A stretch of 64,000 nt of DNA from Atrina japonica (Eukaryota > Mollusca > Bivalvia > Pterioida > Pinnidae): assembly GCA_030159075.1 (NCBI GenBank), contig BROG01000460.1, positions 279,501 to 343,500 on the forward strand, read 5' to 3'. A program made the translations under genes and the position numbers. Under the pieces are notes generated by a model. It saw only the letters and a list, made by a program, of their open reading frames with translations, was not told the DNA's origin and ran no database searches. Of this stretch, positions 13,281 through 25,599 are shown piece by piece. Each line of letters begins with the position of its first letter. Position 1 is the stretch's first letter.

Positions 13281-13426
13281 ACACTAATTACAATCACACA
13301 ACAGAACATCTGTTACAACATACTGATAAAAACTACTTTTACATAACTCTGTTACAACAATCAGCACAAAACAACTTTTACAGAACTCTGTTACAACATA
13401 CTGCACAAAACTACTTTTACAGAACT

Positions 13427-15327
13427 ACGGAAGCCTATAAGGGTCACTCTAAAAAGAAAAACAAATATTTATGTCGTTTTAACGCGTTAATTTTCTTGTT
13501 AAAACGCGTTAGTTATCTCGTTAAAACGCGATAGTATCCCGTTAAAACGCGATAGTATCTTGTTAAAACGCGTTATATTTATCTCGTTAAAACGCGATAA
13601 TTATCTCGTTAAAACGCGTTATTTATCTCGTTAAAACGCGTTATTTATCTCGTTAAAACGCGATAATTATCTCGTTAAAACGCGATAGTATCTCGTTAAA
13701 ACGCGTTATTTATCTCGTTTAAACGCGTTCGTTATCTCGTTAAAACGCGTTAGTTATCTCGTTAAAACGCGTTATTGATCTCGTTAAAACGCGTTAGTTA
13801 TCGCGTTAAAACGCGTTATTTATCTCGTTAAAACGCGTTAATTATCTCGTTAAAAACGCGATAGTATCTTGGATTTCTTATGCTGCTGTGAACGGGTACT
13901 ATCGTAGTAAGGGAGTATCGCGCCATTACAAGTATAGTCCTAATAGCCACCAAACAGTAGAATATACGGAGCACTAGGCGCCCTATTTGCACGTCAGCGT
14001 CCGTGTCACCCCCACATATCCTAGCCCCCTCATTCCACCTACTCCCAAATTCACCTATACTCCACCCATTTAACCCTCAACTACCCCCTCCCCTTCATCG
14101 GACACGGACGCGCAAATAGGACAAATATATAATACTCGAAACCCAATACGTATCCGCTAACTAATTTCCTGTGCTCTTACGTGGGTGTAAAGCAAATGTC
14201 ACTTCATCACAAACGTTTAAATGCAAATATAAACAAATAAACTTTTTATATAAAAATGTATTTTTGTTTGTTTGTTTGTTTATTGTTGTTTAACGTCCCA
14301 CTCAAGAATATTTCACTTATATGGAGACGTCACCAAATGCCGGTGAAGGGCTTCAAATTTTGGCCTATGCTCGGAACTTACGGCCATTGAGCAGTGAGGG
14401 TTCTTTAACGTGCCGATACTTACTGTGACACGGAACCTCCAGTTTTTACTGTCTCAGGAAAGACAGGAAACCAACCTGTCGGCAGCGGGACTTGAACTCA
14501 TGACCTCACGATCCAGAGTCGAGCGCGCTACCGACTGAGCCAGGCCGGCTCGTATAAAAATGTAAAAGCCGATATAAACAATACAGGTTTAATACCATTT
14601 GTCAGCAGCAAATCTTGCATTAATTGCATTGATAATAACAACATTTAAAGAACTACAAATCATTGCAATGGCGTAGGCCTCTATCACGGAAAATGCAGTT
14701 TTGAAAACTAATGTAACATTCAGCGGTTTTTACTCATTTTACTGACTGACTTTACTTTAGATAAATAACGCGTTTTAACGAGATAAATAACGCGTTTTAA
14801 CGAGATAAATAACGCATTTTAACGAGATACTATCGCGTTTTAACGAGATAATTATCGCGTTTTAACGAGATAAATAACGCGTTTTAACGAGATACTATCG
14901 CGTTTTAACGAAATAAATAACGCGTTTTAACGAGATAAATAACGCGTTTTAACGAGATAACTATCACGTTTTAACGAGATAATTAACGCGTTTTAACGAG
15001 ATAAATAACGCATTTTAACGAGATACTATCGCGTTTTAACGGGATACTATCACGTTTTAACGAGATAACTACCGCGTTTTAACGAGATACTATCGCGTTT
15101 TAACGAAATAAATAACGCGTTTTAACGAGATAAATAACGCGTTTTAACGAGATAATTAACGCGTTTTAACGAGATAAAGTATGCATTTTAACGAGATACT
15201 ATCGCGTTTTAACAGGATACTATCGCGTTTTAACGAGATAACTACCGCGTTTTAACAAGAAAATTAACGCGTTTAAACGACATAAATATTTTTTTTTCTT
15301 TTCAGAGTGACCCTTATAGGCTTCCGT
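13427..15327. mobile_element. 1.9 kb foldback transposon with 8-bp target duplication
   Basis: Terminal inverted repeats begin ACGGAAGCCTATAAGGGTCA on both strands and continue into long arms of tandem 20-22 bp units (TTAAAACGCGTTATTTATCTCG type) in inverted orientation: 13480-13870 left, 14755-15290 right. The flanking 8 bp ACAGAACT is duplicated (13419-13426 and 15328-15335), showing insertion into the 39-bp array. The centre (about 13870-14755) is unique and contains a SINE. No transposase seen, so non-autonomous. Superfamily unassigned; an 8-bp duplication fits hAT, MULE or Merlin-like mobilisation. Confidence 0.88.
14261..14552 (-). mobile_element. tRNA-derived SINE nested in the foldback element
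   Basis: Minus strand starts CGAGCCGGCCTGGCTCAGTC with box A-like GGCTCAGTCGGTAGCGC and box B-like GAGTTCAAGTCC. A central domain follows (ttctttaacgtgcc ... gagacgtcaccaaatgccgg on the plus strand) and a (CAAA)n tail. Perfect 12-bp target duplication TATAAAAATGTA at 14249-14260 and 14553-14564. The layout suits the conserved-domain SINEs of molluscs; the exact family needs a database check. Confidence 0.88.
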
Positions 15328-18300
15328 ACAGAACTCTATTACAACAGACTGCACAAAACTACTTTTACAGAACTCTATTACCACAGACTGCACAAAACTA
15401 CTTTTACAGAACTCTGTTACAGCAGACTGCACAAAACTACTTTTACAGAACTCTGTTACAACAGACTGCACAAAACTACTTTTACAGAACTCTGTTACAA
15501 CAGACTGCACAAAACTACTTTTACAGAACTCTGTTACAACAGACTGCACAAAACTACTTTTACAGAACTCTGTTACAACAGACTGCACAAAACTACTTTT
15601 ACAGAACTCTGTTACAACAGACTGCACAAAACTACTTTTACAGAACTTTATTACAACAGACAGCACAAAACTACTTTTACAGAACTCTATTACAACAGAC
15701 TGGTCAAAACTACTTTTACAGAACTCTGTTACAACAGACTGGTCAAATCTACTTTTACGGAACTCTATTACAACAGACTGGTCAAAACTACTTTTACAGA
15801 ACTCTGTTACAAGAGACAGCACAAAACTACTTTTACAGAACTCTGTTACAACAGACTGCACAAAACTACTTTTACAGAGCTCTGTTACAACAGACTGCAC
15901 AAAACTACTTTTACAGAACTTTATTACAACAGACAGCACAAAACTACTTTTACAGAACTCTGTTACAACATACTGCACAAAACTACTTTTACAGAACTCT
16001 GTTACAACATACTGCACAAAACTACTTTTACAGAACTCTGTTACAACAGACAGCACAAAACTACTTTTACAGAACTCTGTTACAACAGACAGCACAAAAC
16101 TACTTTTACAGAACTATGTTACAACAGACTGGTCAAATCTACTTTTATGGAACTCTATTACAACATACTGGACAAAACTACTTTTACAGAACTCTGTTAC
16201 AACATACTGGACAAAACTACTTTTACAGAACTTTATTACAACAGATAGCACAAAACTACTTTTACAGAACTCTGTTACAACAGACTGGTCAAAACTACTT
16301 TTACAGAACTCTGTTACAACAGACTGGTCAAAACTACTTTAACAGAACTCTGTTACAACAGACAGCACAAAACTACTTTTACAGAACTCTGTTACAACAT
16401 ACTGGTCAAAACTACTTTTACAGAACTCTGTTACAACAGACTGGTCAAATCTACTTTTACGGAACTCTATTACAACATACTGGACAAAACTACTTTTACA
16501 GAACTCTGTTACAACATACTGGACAAAACTACTTTTACAGAACTCTGTTACAACAGATAGCACAAAACTACTTTTACAGAACTCTGTTACAACAGACTGG
16601 TCAAAACTACTTTTACAGAACTCTGTTACAACAGACTGGTCAAAACTACTTTTACAGAACTCTGTTACAACATACTGGACAAAACTACTTTTACAGAACT
16701 CTGTTACAACAGATAGCACAAAACTACTTTTACAGAACTCTGTTACAACAGATAGCACAAAACTACTTTTACAGAACTCTGTTATAACAGACTGGTCAAA
16801 ACTACTATTACAGAACTCTGTTACAACAGACTGGTCAAAACTACTTTTACAGAACTCTGTTACAACAGACTGCACAAAACTACTTTTACAGAACTCTGTT
16901 ACAACAGACTGGACAAAACTACTTTTACAGAACTCTGTTACAACAGACAGCACAAAACTACTTTTACAGAACTCTGTTACAACAGACTGCACAAAACTAC
17001 TTTTACAGAACTCTGTTACAACAGACTGCACAAAACTACTTTTACAGAACTTTATTACAACAGACAGCACAAAACTACTACTCTTTACAACACAAAACTA
17101 CTATTACAGAACAGACAGCACAAAACTACTTTTACAGAACTTTTACAGAACTCTATTACAACAGACTGCACAAAACTACTTTTACAGAACTTTATTACAA
17201 CAGACAGCACAAAACTACTTTTACAGAACTCTGTTACAACAGACTGCACAAAACTACTTTTACAGAACTCTGTTACAACAGACAGCACAAAACTACTTTT
17301 ACAGAACTCTGTTACAACAGACTGCACAAAACTACTTTTACAGAACTCTGTTACAACAGACTGCACAAAACTACTTTTACAGAACTTTATTACAACAGAC
17401 AGCACAAAACTACTTTTACAGAACTTTATTACAACAGACAGCACAAAACTACTTTTACAGAACTCTATTACAACATACTGCACAAAACTACTTTTACAGA
17501 ACTCTGTTACAACAGACTGCACAAAACTACTTTTACAGAACTCTGTTACAACATACTGCACAAAACTACTTTTACAGAACTCTGTTACAACATACTGGAC
17601 AAAACTACTTTTACAGAACTTTATTACAACAGATAGCACAAAACTACTTTTACAGAACTCTGTTACAACAGACTGGTCAAAACTACTTTTACAGAACTCT
17701 GTTACAACAGACTGGTCAAAACTACTTTTACAGAACTCTATTACAACAGACTGGACAAAACTACTTTTACAGAACTTTATTACAACAGATAGCACAAAAC
17801 TACTTTTACAGAACTCTGTTACAACAGACTGGTCAAAACTACTTTTACAGAACTTTATTACAACAGATAGCACAAAACTACTTTTACAGAACTCTGTTAC
17901 AACAGACTGGTCAAAACTACTTTTACAGAACTCTGTTACAACAGACTGGTCAAAACTACTTTTACAGAACTCTATTACAACAGACAGCACAAAACTACTT
18001 TTACAGAACTCTGTTACAACATACTGGTCAAAACTACTTTTACAGAACTCTGTTACAACAATCAGCACAAAACTACTTTTACAGAACTCTGTTACAACAA
18101 TCAGCACAAAACTACTTTTACAGAACTCTGTTACAACAGACAGCACAAAACTACTTTTACAGAACTCTGTTACAACATACTGGACAAAACTACTTTTACA
18201 GAACTCTGTTACAACAGATAGCACAAAACTACTTTTACAGAACTCTGTTACAACAGACTGGTCAAAACTACTTTTACAGAACTCTGTTACAACAGACTGG

Positions 18301-18552
18301 TCAAAACTACTTTTACAGAACTCTATTACAACAGACTGGTCAAAACTACTTTTACAGAACTCTGTTACAACAGACTGGTCAAAACTACTTTTACAGAACT
18401 CTGTTACAACAGACTGGACAAAACTACTTTTACAGAACTCTGTTACAACAATCAGCACAAAACTACTTTTACAGAACTCTATTACAACAATCAGCACAAA
18501 ACTACTTTTACAGAACTCTATTACAACAGACAGCACAAAACTACTTTTACAC

Positions 18553-18830
18553 ATATTCAGAAGAGCGCTATTGCATTATACTGCACAATGTCCACTGCAC
18601 TGCTGATACCATCCAGGATATGACATTAGTTATCCAGACATTTTGTCCTTGCGAGCTAAATATCAAGTATCTGTATGTCCTTTATGTATAAAGTTTAAAA
18701 CACAAAAAAGTAAAAATAAACAAAAATTAAAAATACATAAATATTTTACAAAGACAGAATAAAAAGTAACACAGACACACAGTGACACAAACACACACAC
18801 ACACACTGGTATGATTTTCTCTTTACTTAC
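18553..18830. other. Short intron remainder with (CA)n
   Basis: AT-rich sequence ending in a short (CA)n at 18788-18806, close to the exon 26 donor. Nothing else recognised. Confidence 0.6.
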
Positions 18831-19108
18831 CAGTAGAAAAAGATTTCAAAGGACCTTTTTTACCATATGGCAAAACAATATTTACAGCAGTAAAGTCTTC
18901 CTTCAAATAGTTGGGTTGATCATTTGCTGGATAACAACTATCACCTTGGTGACCTGTATCACATGTGCACATCATTGTATTTGAGCATGCTCCATGACCT
19001 AGACAATGATCCATACAGGCCATGCCAATAAAGACATTATCAATGGCCCACTCTGGTCCAAAGTCATTGTCAGGTACAAAACCCTGATACCATCTGAACC
19101 TTAGAGAT
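18831..19108 (-). CDS. RELN: Reelin exon 26: FRWYQ, WAIDN block, complete EGF module 5
   Basis: Encodes SLRFRWYQGFVPDNDFGPEW, AIDNVFIGMAC, the whole EGF (CMDHCLGHGACSNTMMCTC, DTGHQGDSC), and the start of subrepeat B (LKEDFTAVNIVLPYG). It is the only exon here carrying an uninterrupted EGF. A (CT)n polypyrimidine run precedes the acceptor. A decayed inverted copy of most of this exon lies at 53773-54139. Confidence 0.93.
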
Positions 19109-19353
19109 CTGAGAGAGAGAGAGAAAAAAAACCCAAAAGTCTAAGAAGCAAAATACATTCAAATGATTAAAATGTGTAATCAGTAATAACAGTAGTCTAC
19201 AAAGTATGGATTACCTATATCATATTTGTAAAGAACAAGTTAAAGAGACATAACCTGTATTTATCAAAAAATTATTTGGATTTTTTTCTACTTTTACTAC
19301 TTGTACTTGATGTACAATAACAAGTAAGAGCTATATACAAGCATATAAATATA

Positions 19354-20316
19354 AGGCCATGTAAAAAAAATATTCTGGTTCTCAGACAATTAGCCTTCCA
19401 AAATGGGCAAGGTAGGTAGGTATTTTATTTTTATTTTTTATTTCCAATTTATTTTTTATATACCTTGAAGGCAAGAAAATAAGAAGACTTTATGTAACAA
19501 ACAAAAAATGTCTTTTATTGAGACCTTCAATAAATTGGAACAAAAAGTTGTGTGATTGTCTTGTTCACTTGGTTTTAAAACTGAAATATCATCAAAAATA
19601 TAATATAGCTTAAAGATTATATATTTATCAAAACATAAAGATATTTTGAAACTACAAGAAAATTAATTGTAAATGCATCATTATAATTATCATCAATCAT
19701 TATCATTACTATTTTACAAAGCTGTACAAAATGTAACTACATGTACTATGTGTCTAAAAATCAATGCAAAGTCCAACAGTTTCATTTTTGAAAACAATAG
19801 CTATCCAATTTTATGTATTTTATTAAAACTTTTATCTACAGTAACTAATTTTACTTTTAACATTCACCTACATTTAATTCAGATTTTAAAACTTTTATAC
19901 ACTATATAGTGTTACACGTATCATCATTTTAACACATCCTGAAATTCAATTCTGTTCGGTATCGGTTCTTTCATTCAGAACTCAACTTCCACTTCCTCCA
20001 TAAACTGCAAGCAACAGCAGAAAACACACAATGTGTTCTGTGACATTTTCGGGCATGAGGTAAAGATTTACATGTATATGTTGAATTGTCAATAAAATAA
20101 TTTTCTTAGTTTCTAATTGGGTTTTAGAAATGCATTTTGAACTACAAACAGAAGGGAATGGATCATTTTTGAAACTTAAGACTTTTGAAATGACTGACAT
20201 TTTTACTTGCCGCGCAGCGGTGATTTTTTTATGAAATGTGAATAAAATGATTTCATCGGCGATTTCTTTTTGTGCGCAGCGGTGTCTGAGAACCAGAAAT
20301 ATTTTTTCACTTGGCC
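19354..20316. mobile_element. ~960-bp TIR element in intron
   Basis: Left end aggccatgtaaaaaaaatat + tctggttctcagac; right end is its inverse (gtctgagaaccagaaatatt + ttttcacttggcct). About 30 bp of imperfect TIR. The right side contains two cgcagcggtg motifs. No coding domain seen. Confidence 0.7.
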
Positions 20317-20659
20317 TAAAAAAAATCCCAGATACCAAAGTATAAATCTTTAGGATGTCCAGAATATAGATACGAATATAGTAAAAACTGGACAAACGTG
20401 GACCTTTCGAAATCAAGAAGTAGGGTCATGTGCCATGGAGGAGTAAGCATGCCCTGTTGACTGGTCACACCCGCCGTGTGTCCACAGTCAAATCCAAATG
20501 AAATATGTTGAGGAACAAATCCTTGTCACAATTGGTACAGACATCTCTTATTTATAGATATTAATAAAACAGTATTAAAGACAACCTTTAACAGTGGACA
20601 TAAGAACAAAATCTTTCAAATGAATTTTTGAACTGATATGAATGTTTTATCCATGTACA

Positions 20660-21043
20660 TTATCTAACAGAACTATGTACTTACCCACAGACATAAACAT
20701 TATCTAACAGAACTGTGTACTTACCCACAGACACAAACATTATCTAACAGAAATGTGTCCTTACCCAGACATAAACATTATCTAATGGAAATATTTCCTT
20801 ACCCACAGACATAAACATTATCTAACAGAAATATGTCCTTACCCACAGACATAAACATTATCTAACAGAAATATGTCCTTACCCACAGACATAAACATTA
20901 TCTAACGGAATTGTGTACTTACCCACAGACATAAACATTATCTAACGGAAATGTGTCCTTACCCACAGACATAAACATTATCTAAAGGAATTGTGTACTT
21001 ACCCACAGACATAAACATTATCTAACGGAACTGTGATTCTTCT
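20660..21043. repeat. 40-bp minisatellite made of the exon 25 end and its donor
   Basis: About nine units of cattatctaacggaa + tgtgtacttacccacagacataaa type, continuous with exon 25. Transcribed strand: TTATGTCTGTGGGTAAGTAC in each, i.e. exon end plus donor. Some units read GTAAGGAC, a weaker donor. Confidence 0.93.
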
Positions 21044-21223
21044 CCAGTACTTGGTTGTGCCGCCATAAAACTTTGTTGTCGGTAAGTTGATATCAAAACA
21101 GCGAGCTGATGACACCTCCGCACAGTTAGGAACCAGTGGATTCCATGTCTTGCCACTGGTGGCAGAATATTCTAGTCTGACTGGGTACTTGTCTGTAGGA
21201 GTGGCCTCACAGCCGACATTGAT
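21003..21223 (-). CDS. RELN: Reelin exon 25: subrepeat A with Asp-box; donor amplified
   Basis: Encodes INVGCEATPTDKYPVRLEYS, the Asp-box-like YSATSGKTWNPLV, CFDINLPTTKFYGG and RRITVPLDNVYVCG. The donor CTGTGG|GTAAGT and the last ~30 nt are repeated about nine times downstream with a 40-bp period (20660-21002). Read-through hits an in-frame TAA at once (TGT GGG TAA). Confidence 0.92.
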
Positions 21224-21448
21224 CTAAACAGAAAAATGTCAACAAAATATAAGGTGATTTTGCAACAGGCCAAATATAAAAATATGAGATTTGCCGTTTA
21301 CCGACTTATGAGCACACTCAGTCAAAATTGAGATTTTGACAGATGATCATTAAATGATACTAATAATTTATCTGTGAAATATTTCTCAAAAATTCTGAAA
21401 ATTACTTGCAGTACATAGTTGCTAATGTAACATTGTTTTAAATAGTTT

Positions 21449-21955
21449 ATATCTGTGACACCACAACAAACTACGAAGTTAATAAAATAACCATAGTATT
21501 ATATCTGTGACAACACAACAAACTACGAAGTTAATAAAATAACCATAGTATTATATCTGTGACACCACAACAAACTACGAAGTTAATAAAAATAACCATA
21601 GTGTTATATCTGTGACAACACAACAAACTACGAAGTTAATAAAATAACCATAGTATTATATCTGTGACACCACAACAAACTACGAAGTTAATAAAATAAC
21701 CACAGTATTATATCTGTGACAACACAACAAACTACAAAGTTAATAAAATAACCATAGTATTATATCTGTGACAACACAACAAACTACGAAGTTAATAAAA
21801 TAACCATAGTATTATATCTGTGACAACACAACAAACTACGAAGTTAATAAAATAACCATAGTATTATATCTGTGACACAACAAACTACGAAGTTGATAAA
21901 ATAACCATAGTATTATATCTGTGACAACACAACAAACTACGAAGTTAATAAAATG
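21449..21955. repeat. 52-bp minisatellite, about 10 units
   Basis: Unit core atatctgtgacaacacaaca + aactacgaagttaataaaat. Lies wholly within the intron between exons 24 and 25. Confidence 0.93.
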
Positions 21956-22206
21956 ACCAGTGATTTTAGTATTTCAGAACATCTTTGAAAACTATCATAA
22001 TTATAAGAATAACAGAAATACATTTACCTGCACACTTAAATATGTCAATGAACATTTTACTGGCAATGTTACATATTATTAACAATACCAAAATTATAGT
22101 TTTGCAAACAAGTTAAAAAAAAATCTCAAGTTGATCGCATATATTAAACTTTATATGGACTAAAAAAGTGAATATATACAGAATAGATACCAAAAACAAG
22201 ACTTAC

Positions 22207-22327
22207 ATCAAACTGTATGATAGACATGGGTCCAACATCCATATCTTTAGTCTCCACATATCTCTCTCCCATACCTGGAACATTTTTAAACACCAAGGCG
22301 GACTTCCCTGATTCTTTAGTGTCCTGT
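22207..22327 (-). CDS. RELN: Reelin exon 24: subrepeat A, middle
   Basis: Encodes QDTKESGKSALVFKNVPGMG, ERYVETKDMDVGPMSIIQFD. Phase-0 donor GAT|GTAAGT leads into INVGC of exon 25. The upstream ATG at 22374 is intronic. Confidence 0.9.
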
Positions 22328-22798
22328 CTAAACAAAAGCAGATATGCTAGTTGAATGGTTGAAAACTGAGACACCCATATACAGTCAAATATACAAATAT
22401 GTCATATACATAAAAGGCCACCCCTGTATAAAGGGCACTTGCCTATAAAGGCCATTCAAACATAACCATAACGTTTTTTTATATTGAATGCTACCTGTCA
22501 TTATGGCTACCTGTGCCTGTTCATTTATGTAGCCTTTATAGACAAGTTTGACTGTACCCTTAACCAAATAAAATTGATAGAATTATCAGGAATATTTGAA
22601 AGATATTTTTTTTTAAATATCATTTTACATTCCATTAGACATTTTTCATTTGCAGCATGTACATGGCCATTTCACTAGATATACATCCTAAATGTGAAGA
22701 GGCACAAATGAAGATCTATTCTATGGACCCCTGTCAATGCAACAGGCATTCAATAAGATTTCAATGCAGACCATGTGGTATCAACACCTGTGTTATTA

Positions 22799-22866
22799 AG
22801 TCACAGATTTGACCAGTGCATCGCTGATCCAAAAACTTTCTGCTTGCCATCTGACCACTCTAAAAT

Positions 22867-22920
<54 letters not shown>

Positions 22921-22999
22921 GTATAACTTATTAAGTCACAGATTTGACCAGTGCATCGCTGATCCAAAAACTTTCTGCTTGCCATCTGACCACTCTAAA

Positions 23000-23057
<58 letters not shown>

Positions 23058-23073
23058 ACACACATATACACAC
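22799..23073. repeat. Tandem duplication with (CT)n(CA)n tracts
   Basis: Two copies of a ~131-bp unit (gtcacagatttgaccagtgc ... ctgaccactctaaaattctc), each ending in (CT)n then (CA)n. The THTH open frames here are microsatellite artefacts. The rest of this intron (22400-22560) holds a decayed 'cctataaaggcc' MITE-type fragment. Confidence 0.88.
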
Positions 23074-23217
23074 ACGAGTATATAAAATCAATCTACCATA
23101 AATATTCAAAGATTAACTTATCTGAACAAATAAACTAATAAAAGTCAATGTTTCACTTAAAATGCAATCTACGTCACACATCAGAGGATAATATATAAAC
23201 TAAACCAGTGTACAAAC

Positions 23218-23386
23218 CTTGTATTGTGTGAGCAGTAACTATCAACTTCACCATCATTAACAAAGAGCCAGGAATCAGATAATGGTCCTGTAGAACTGGC
23301 ATCAAAACTATCTGACATCATACTGGGATTCATAAACATTTTACCAATGTACATATTGTCTACAGCCCATGTGGACAACATCTTTC
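23218..23386 (-). CDS. RELN: Reelin exon 23: WAVDNMYIG block, start of fifth repeat
   Basis: Encodes KMLSTWAVDNMYIGKMFMNP, then SDSFDASSTGPLSDSWLFVN and EVDSYCSHNT. Donor ACAAG|GTTTGT and acceptor ATTACAG|GA. Confidence 0.92.
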
Positions 23387-23504
23387 CTGTAATTTGACAA
23401 ATTATTGGTGATGTACAAATGTTTACAGTAACCTTATTTAAAGTAAAAGATGCTTAGTATTCAGTCAATATTTTGATTATTCAGTCGTTATCATTGTCCT
23501 GCAC

Positions 23505-23830
23505 TTTGTATATATCACTTTGACAATGATAGATGTATGCTGAGCTCATATGCACATGTATGTTATTTCAAATATAACGCAAGGGTCCTTGTGTAACAGC
23601 TGATCAAGGTTTCTTGTGTAATAGTCCTGGACTTTTTATGTATCACTTTGACTAGTATGTTAGATGTATGCCAAGTTCATATCTATATGTTAGGTAAAAT
23701 ATAAAACAAGGGTCCTTGTGAAACTTTTCTGGTCAAGGGTCCTTGTGTAACAGGTGGTCAAGGTTTCTTGTGTAACAGTCCTGGACTTTGTATGTACCAC
23801 TTTGATTATGTTGTCTGAAGACAATTAGAA
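23505..23830. repeat. Diverged tandem duplication in intron
   Basis: Repeats gtcctggactttgtatgtat + cactttga and gggtccttgtgtaacag two to three times with a unit of roughly 150-170 bp. Confidence 0.65.
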
Positions 23831-24037
23831 AGTAATTATTTTGCTGTTTTCATTCATTAACCAAATTTAAAACACGACAAAATTTTACATTTATTATACC
23901 TAGCAATAAAAATGGATTCCTTCACAAAGTTTTTTAAATTTCAATAAAATTTTAACCCTACAATATTTTCTGATCCTTTTTTTTTTCTTTGTAAACCTTG
24001 ACATAGTCATGAAAATATAATGATCCATTGTACAAAC

Positions 24038-24114
24038 CTTGGTTTTCTGCCTGCCAGAATCTAAACCTTGTAGCTGGGGATTTAGCTTTCATGGGAAGAT
24101 TCAAACTGAAGAAT
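24038..24114 (-). CDS. RELN: Reelin exon 22: closing strand of subrepeat B
   Basis: A 77-nt exon encoding FFSLNLPMKAKSPATRFRFW then QAENQG, the RFRFWQ form of the family motif. Acceptor TTTTAG|A; donor CCAAG|GTTTGT joins exon 23 as GGA-AAG. Confidence 0.9.
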
Positions 24115-24208
24115 CTAAAAATAAACAATATTATGTAAAAAAAACTTCTTACAACATTCATCAATTTACAATGACACATTTTGTCAGGAAATCAGCTACT
24201 ACAAATTA

Positions 24209-24210
<2 letters not shown>

Positions 24211-24242
<32 letters not shown>

Positions 24243-24425
24243 TGGTCCCAACAAATTTCTAAACTTGAATATGTAAGTAGGACAGAATTACAGACAGACA
24301 CACAATAAGATAGTAAGCTGGATGAAATTATGGGCGGGACAGAATTATGGACAGACAAACACACAAATGAACGATCCAAACACTAGATGACCCTGGCGGA
24401 CCTTTCAGGCCGGGGGCATAAAAAT
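24211..24425 (+). repeat. Interspersed repeat, 'gatgtgtttgtgaaacac' family
   Basis: Starts acaagatgtgtttgtgaaac, includes cagacagacacacaataaga and ends gacctttcaggccgggggca, shared with the copy at 38775-39187. Confidence 0.65.
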
Positions 24426-24661
24426 TATATAATTCCTAGATCATAATTTGGCAGAAGGAAGATGAATTAAAAGTCAATGATTTTTTAAGGAAATCTTTAA
24501 CAGATAATTAGGTAAAATTGAATTTTGGCATAAACTGAAGTTATAACAATTTCTAAATGATAACATGGTAAAATTTTCTTAAATCAATATAAATGAAACC
24601 CTGTTGTAACCATGTTGGGACCACTAGACAAAAATGAAACCTTGGATGCACAACTAGTTAC

Positions 24662-25130
24662 AGCAAAACTGACTTATAATGAATTTCAAGGGACCTTATT
24701 GTTCAATTCGTTATAAGGACAGTTTATTATATAGTTATAGCAAAGTGGGCTGAAAAAAATCATTCTAAATTCAGGCTAAGTGAGAACTTTCTGGGGAAGT
24801 AAAAAAGAAAAACCCTAAGTTTTTGTATTTTCTTATTTACAAAAATTATTTAATCAGAGAGTAAGCTTACTTATGCTTGGCAAAAAAGTCAAGAATTGAC
24901 CTTCATTTAAATGATATTGATCACTTCATTATAATATTATAAAAGATGATTGTTGGGGCATCAAGGGACATAGAAATTGGTTTGTAATAGGCAAAAGTTT
25001 GTTACATAAAATGTTCATAAAATTGTTTTTCAACAAAAAGTATATAGAGGTGCAGTCAGGGATTATTTATTGTTTCGTTATGTACATGATTTCATACGAA
25101 CAATTTCGTTGTATTCAAGTTTTACTGTAT
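24662..25130. mobile_element. Possible MITE with short imperfect TIRs
   Basis: Ends cagcaaaactgacttataat and ttcaagttttactg are roughly inverted. The remaining intron to 25600 is AT-rich with nothing recognised. Confidence 0.4.
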
Positions 25131-25599
25131 GGGGATCTAATATCTTGTCAAGGGTCATAAAGTAATGACATGAAGTACCCGACGTCTGCTGAGGACAATT
25201 TCAGAAATGAAAAGGAAGAAGGTTAAAAATAATAAGAAGTAAAAATGGAGCAAGTAGAAAGGTAAACACGTTTGCATTTTCAGCATAGCTTTATAAAAAG
25301 AGCTCAAAGAGTCCAAGATGGTGTAACTCTTTTTTTCAATACTGTATGCCTTAATCAGGGATGCAATATTAAAAAATATATTTTTCAATAAATCAAATAG
25401 GTACATTTTAAATTGAATTCTGAGAAAATATTTTAAAGATTTGATTATTCGAACATTAAAAAGAATCTACGCTTCTAAGTAATTTCAGTATTTTGATTTT
25501 TCATTATTGCCTAATATAACTTTTACCATTTAATCCCCAGTAAGAAAAACAATGCAGCACAGGAATTTGAAACTCTTTGTTTATACAGACTCTCTACCT

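Larger units (their letters stand above)
13309..18552. repeat. Second 39-bp minisatellite (about 85 units), interrupted by a transposon
   Basis: Unit core ttttacagaactctgttaca + acagactgcacaaaactac, period exactly 39. Three units lie left of the foldback element (13309-13426) and about 82 right of it (15328-18552). Unrelated in sequence to the 4.6-10 kb array. Variants: actgcac, actggtc, actggac, cagcac, tagcac. The long open frames on both strands are repeat artefacts. Confidence 0.96.

Noticed and set aside
14520..14552. Functional tRNA gene
   Set aside because: The tRNA-like head is fused to a SINE body with a (CAAA)n tail and target duplications.
15220..18554. Long open frames on both strands (up to 489 residues, EFCKSSF or TELCYNRLHK type)
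   Set aside because: Open on both strands at once over a 39-bp tandem array, between two well-supported Reelin exons; repeat artefact.
19982..20416. 144-residue minus open frame
   Set aside because: Overlaps the right end of the 19354-20316 TIR element; no domain and no splice support.
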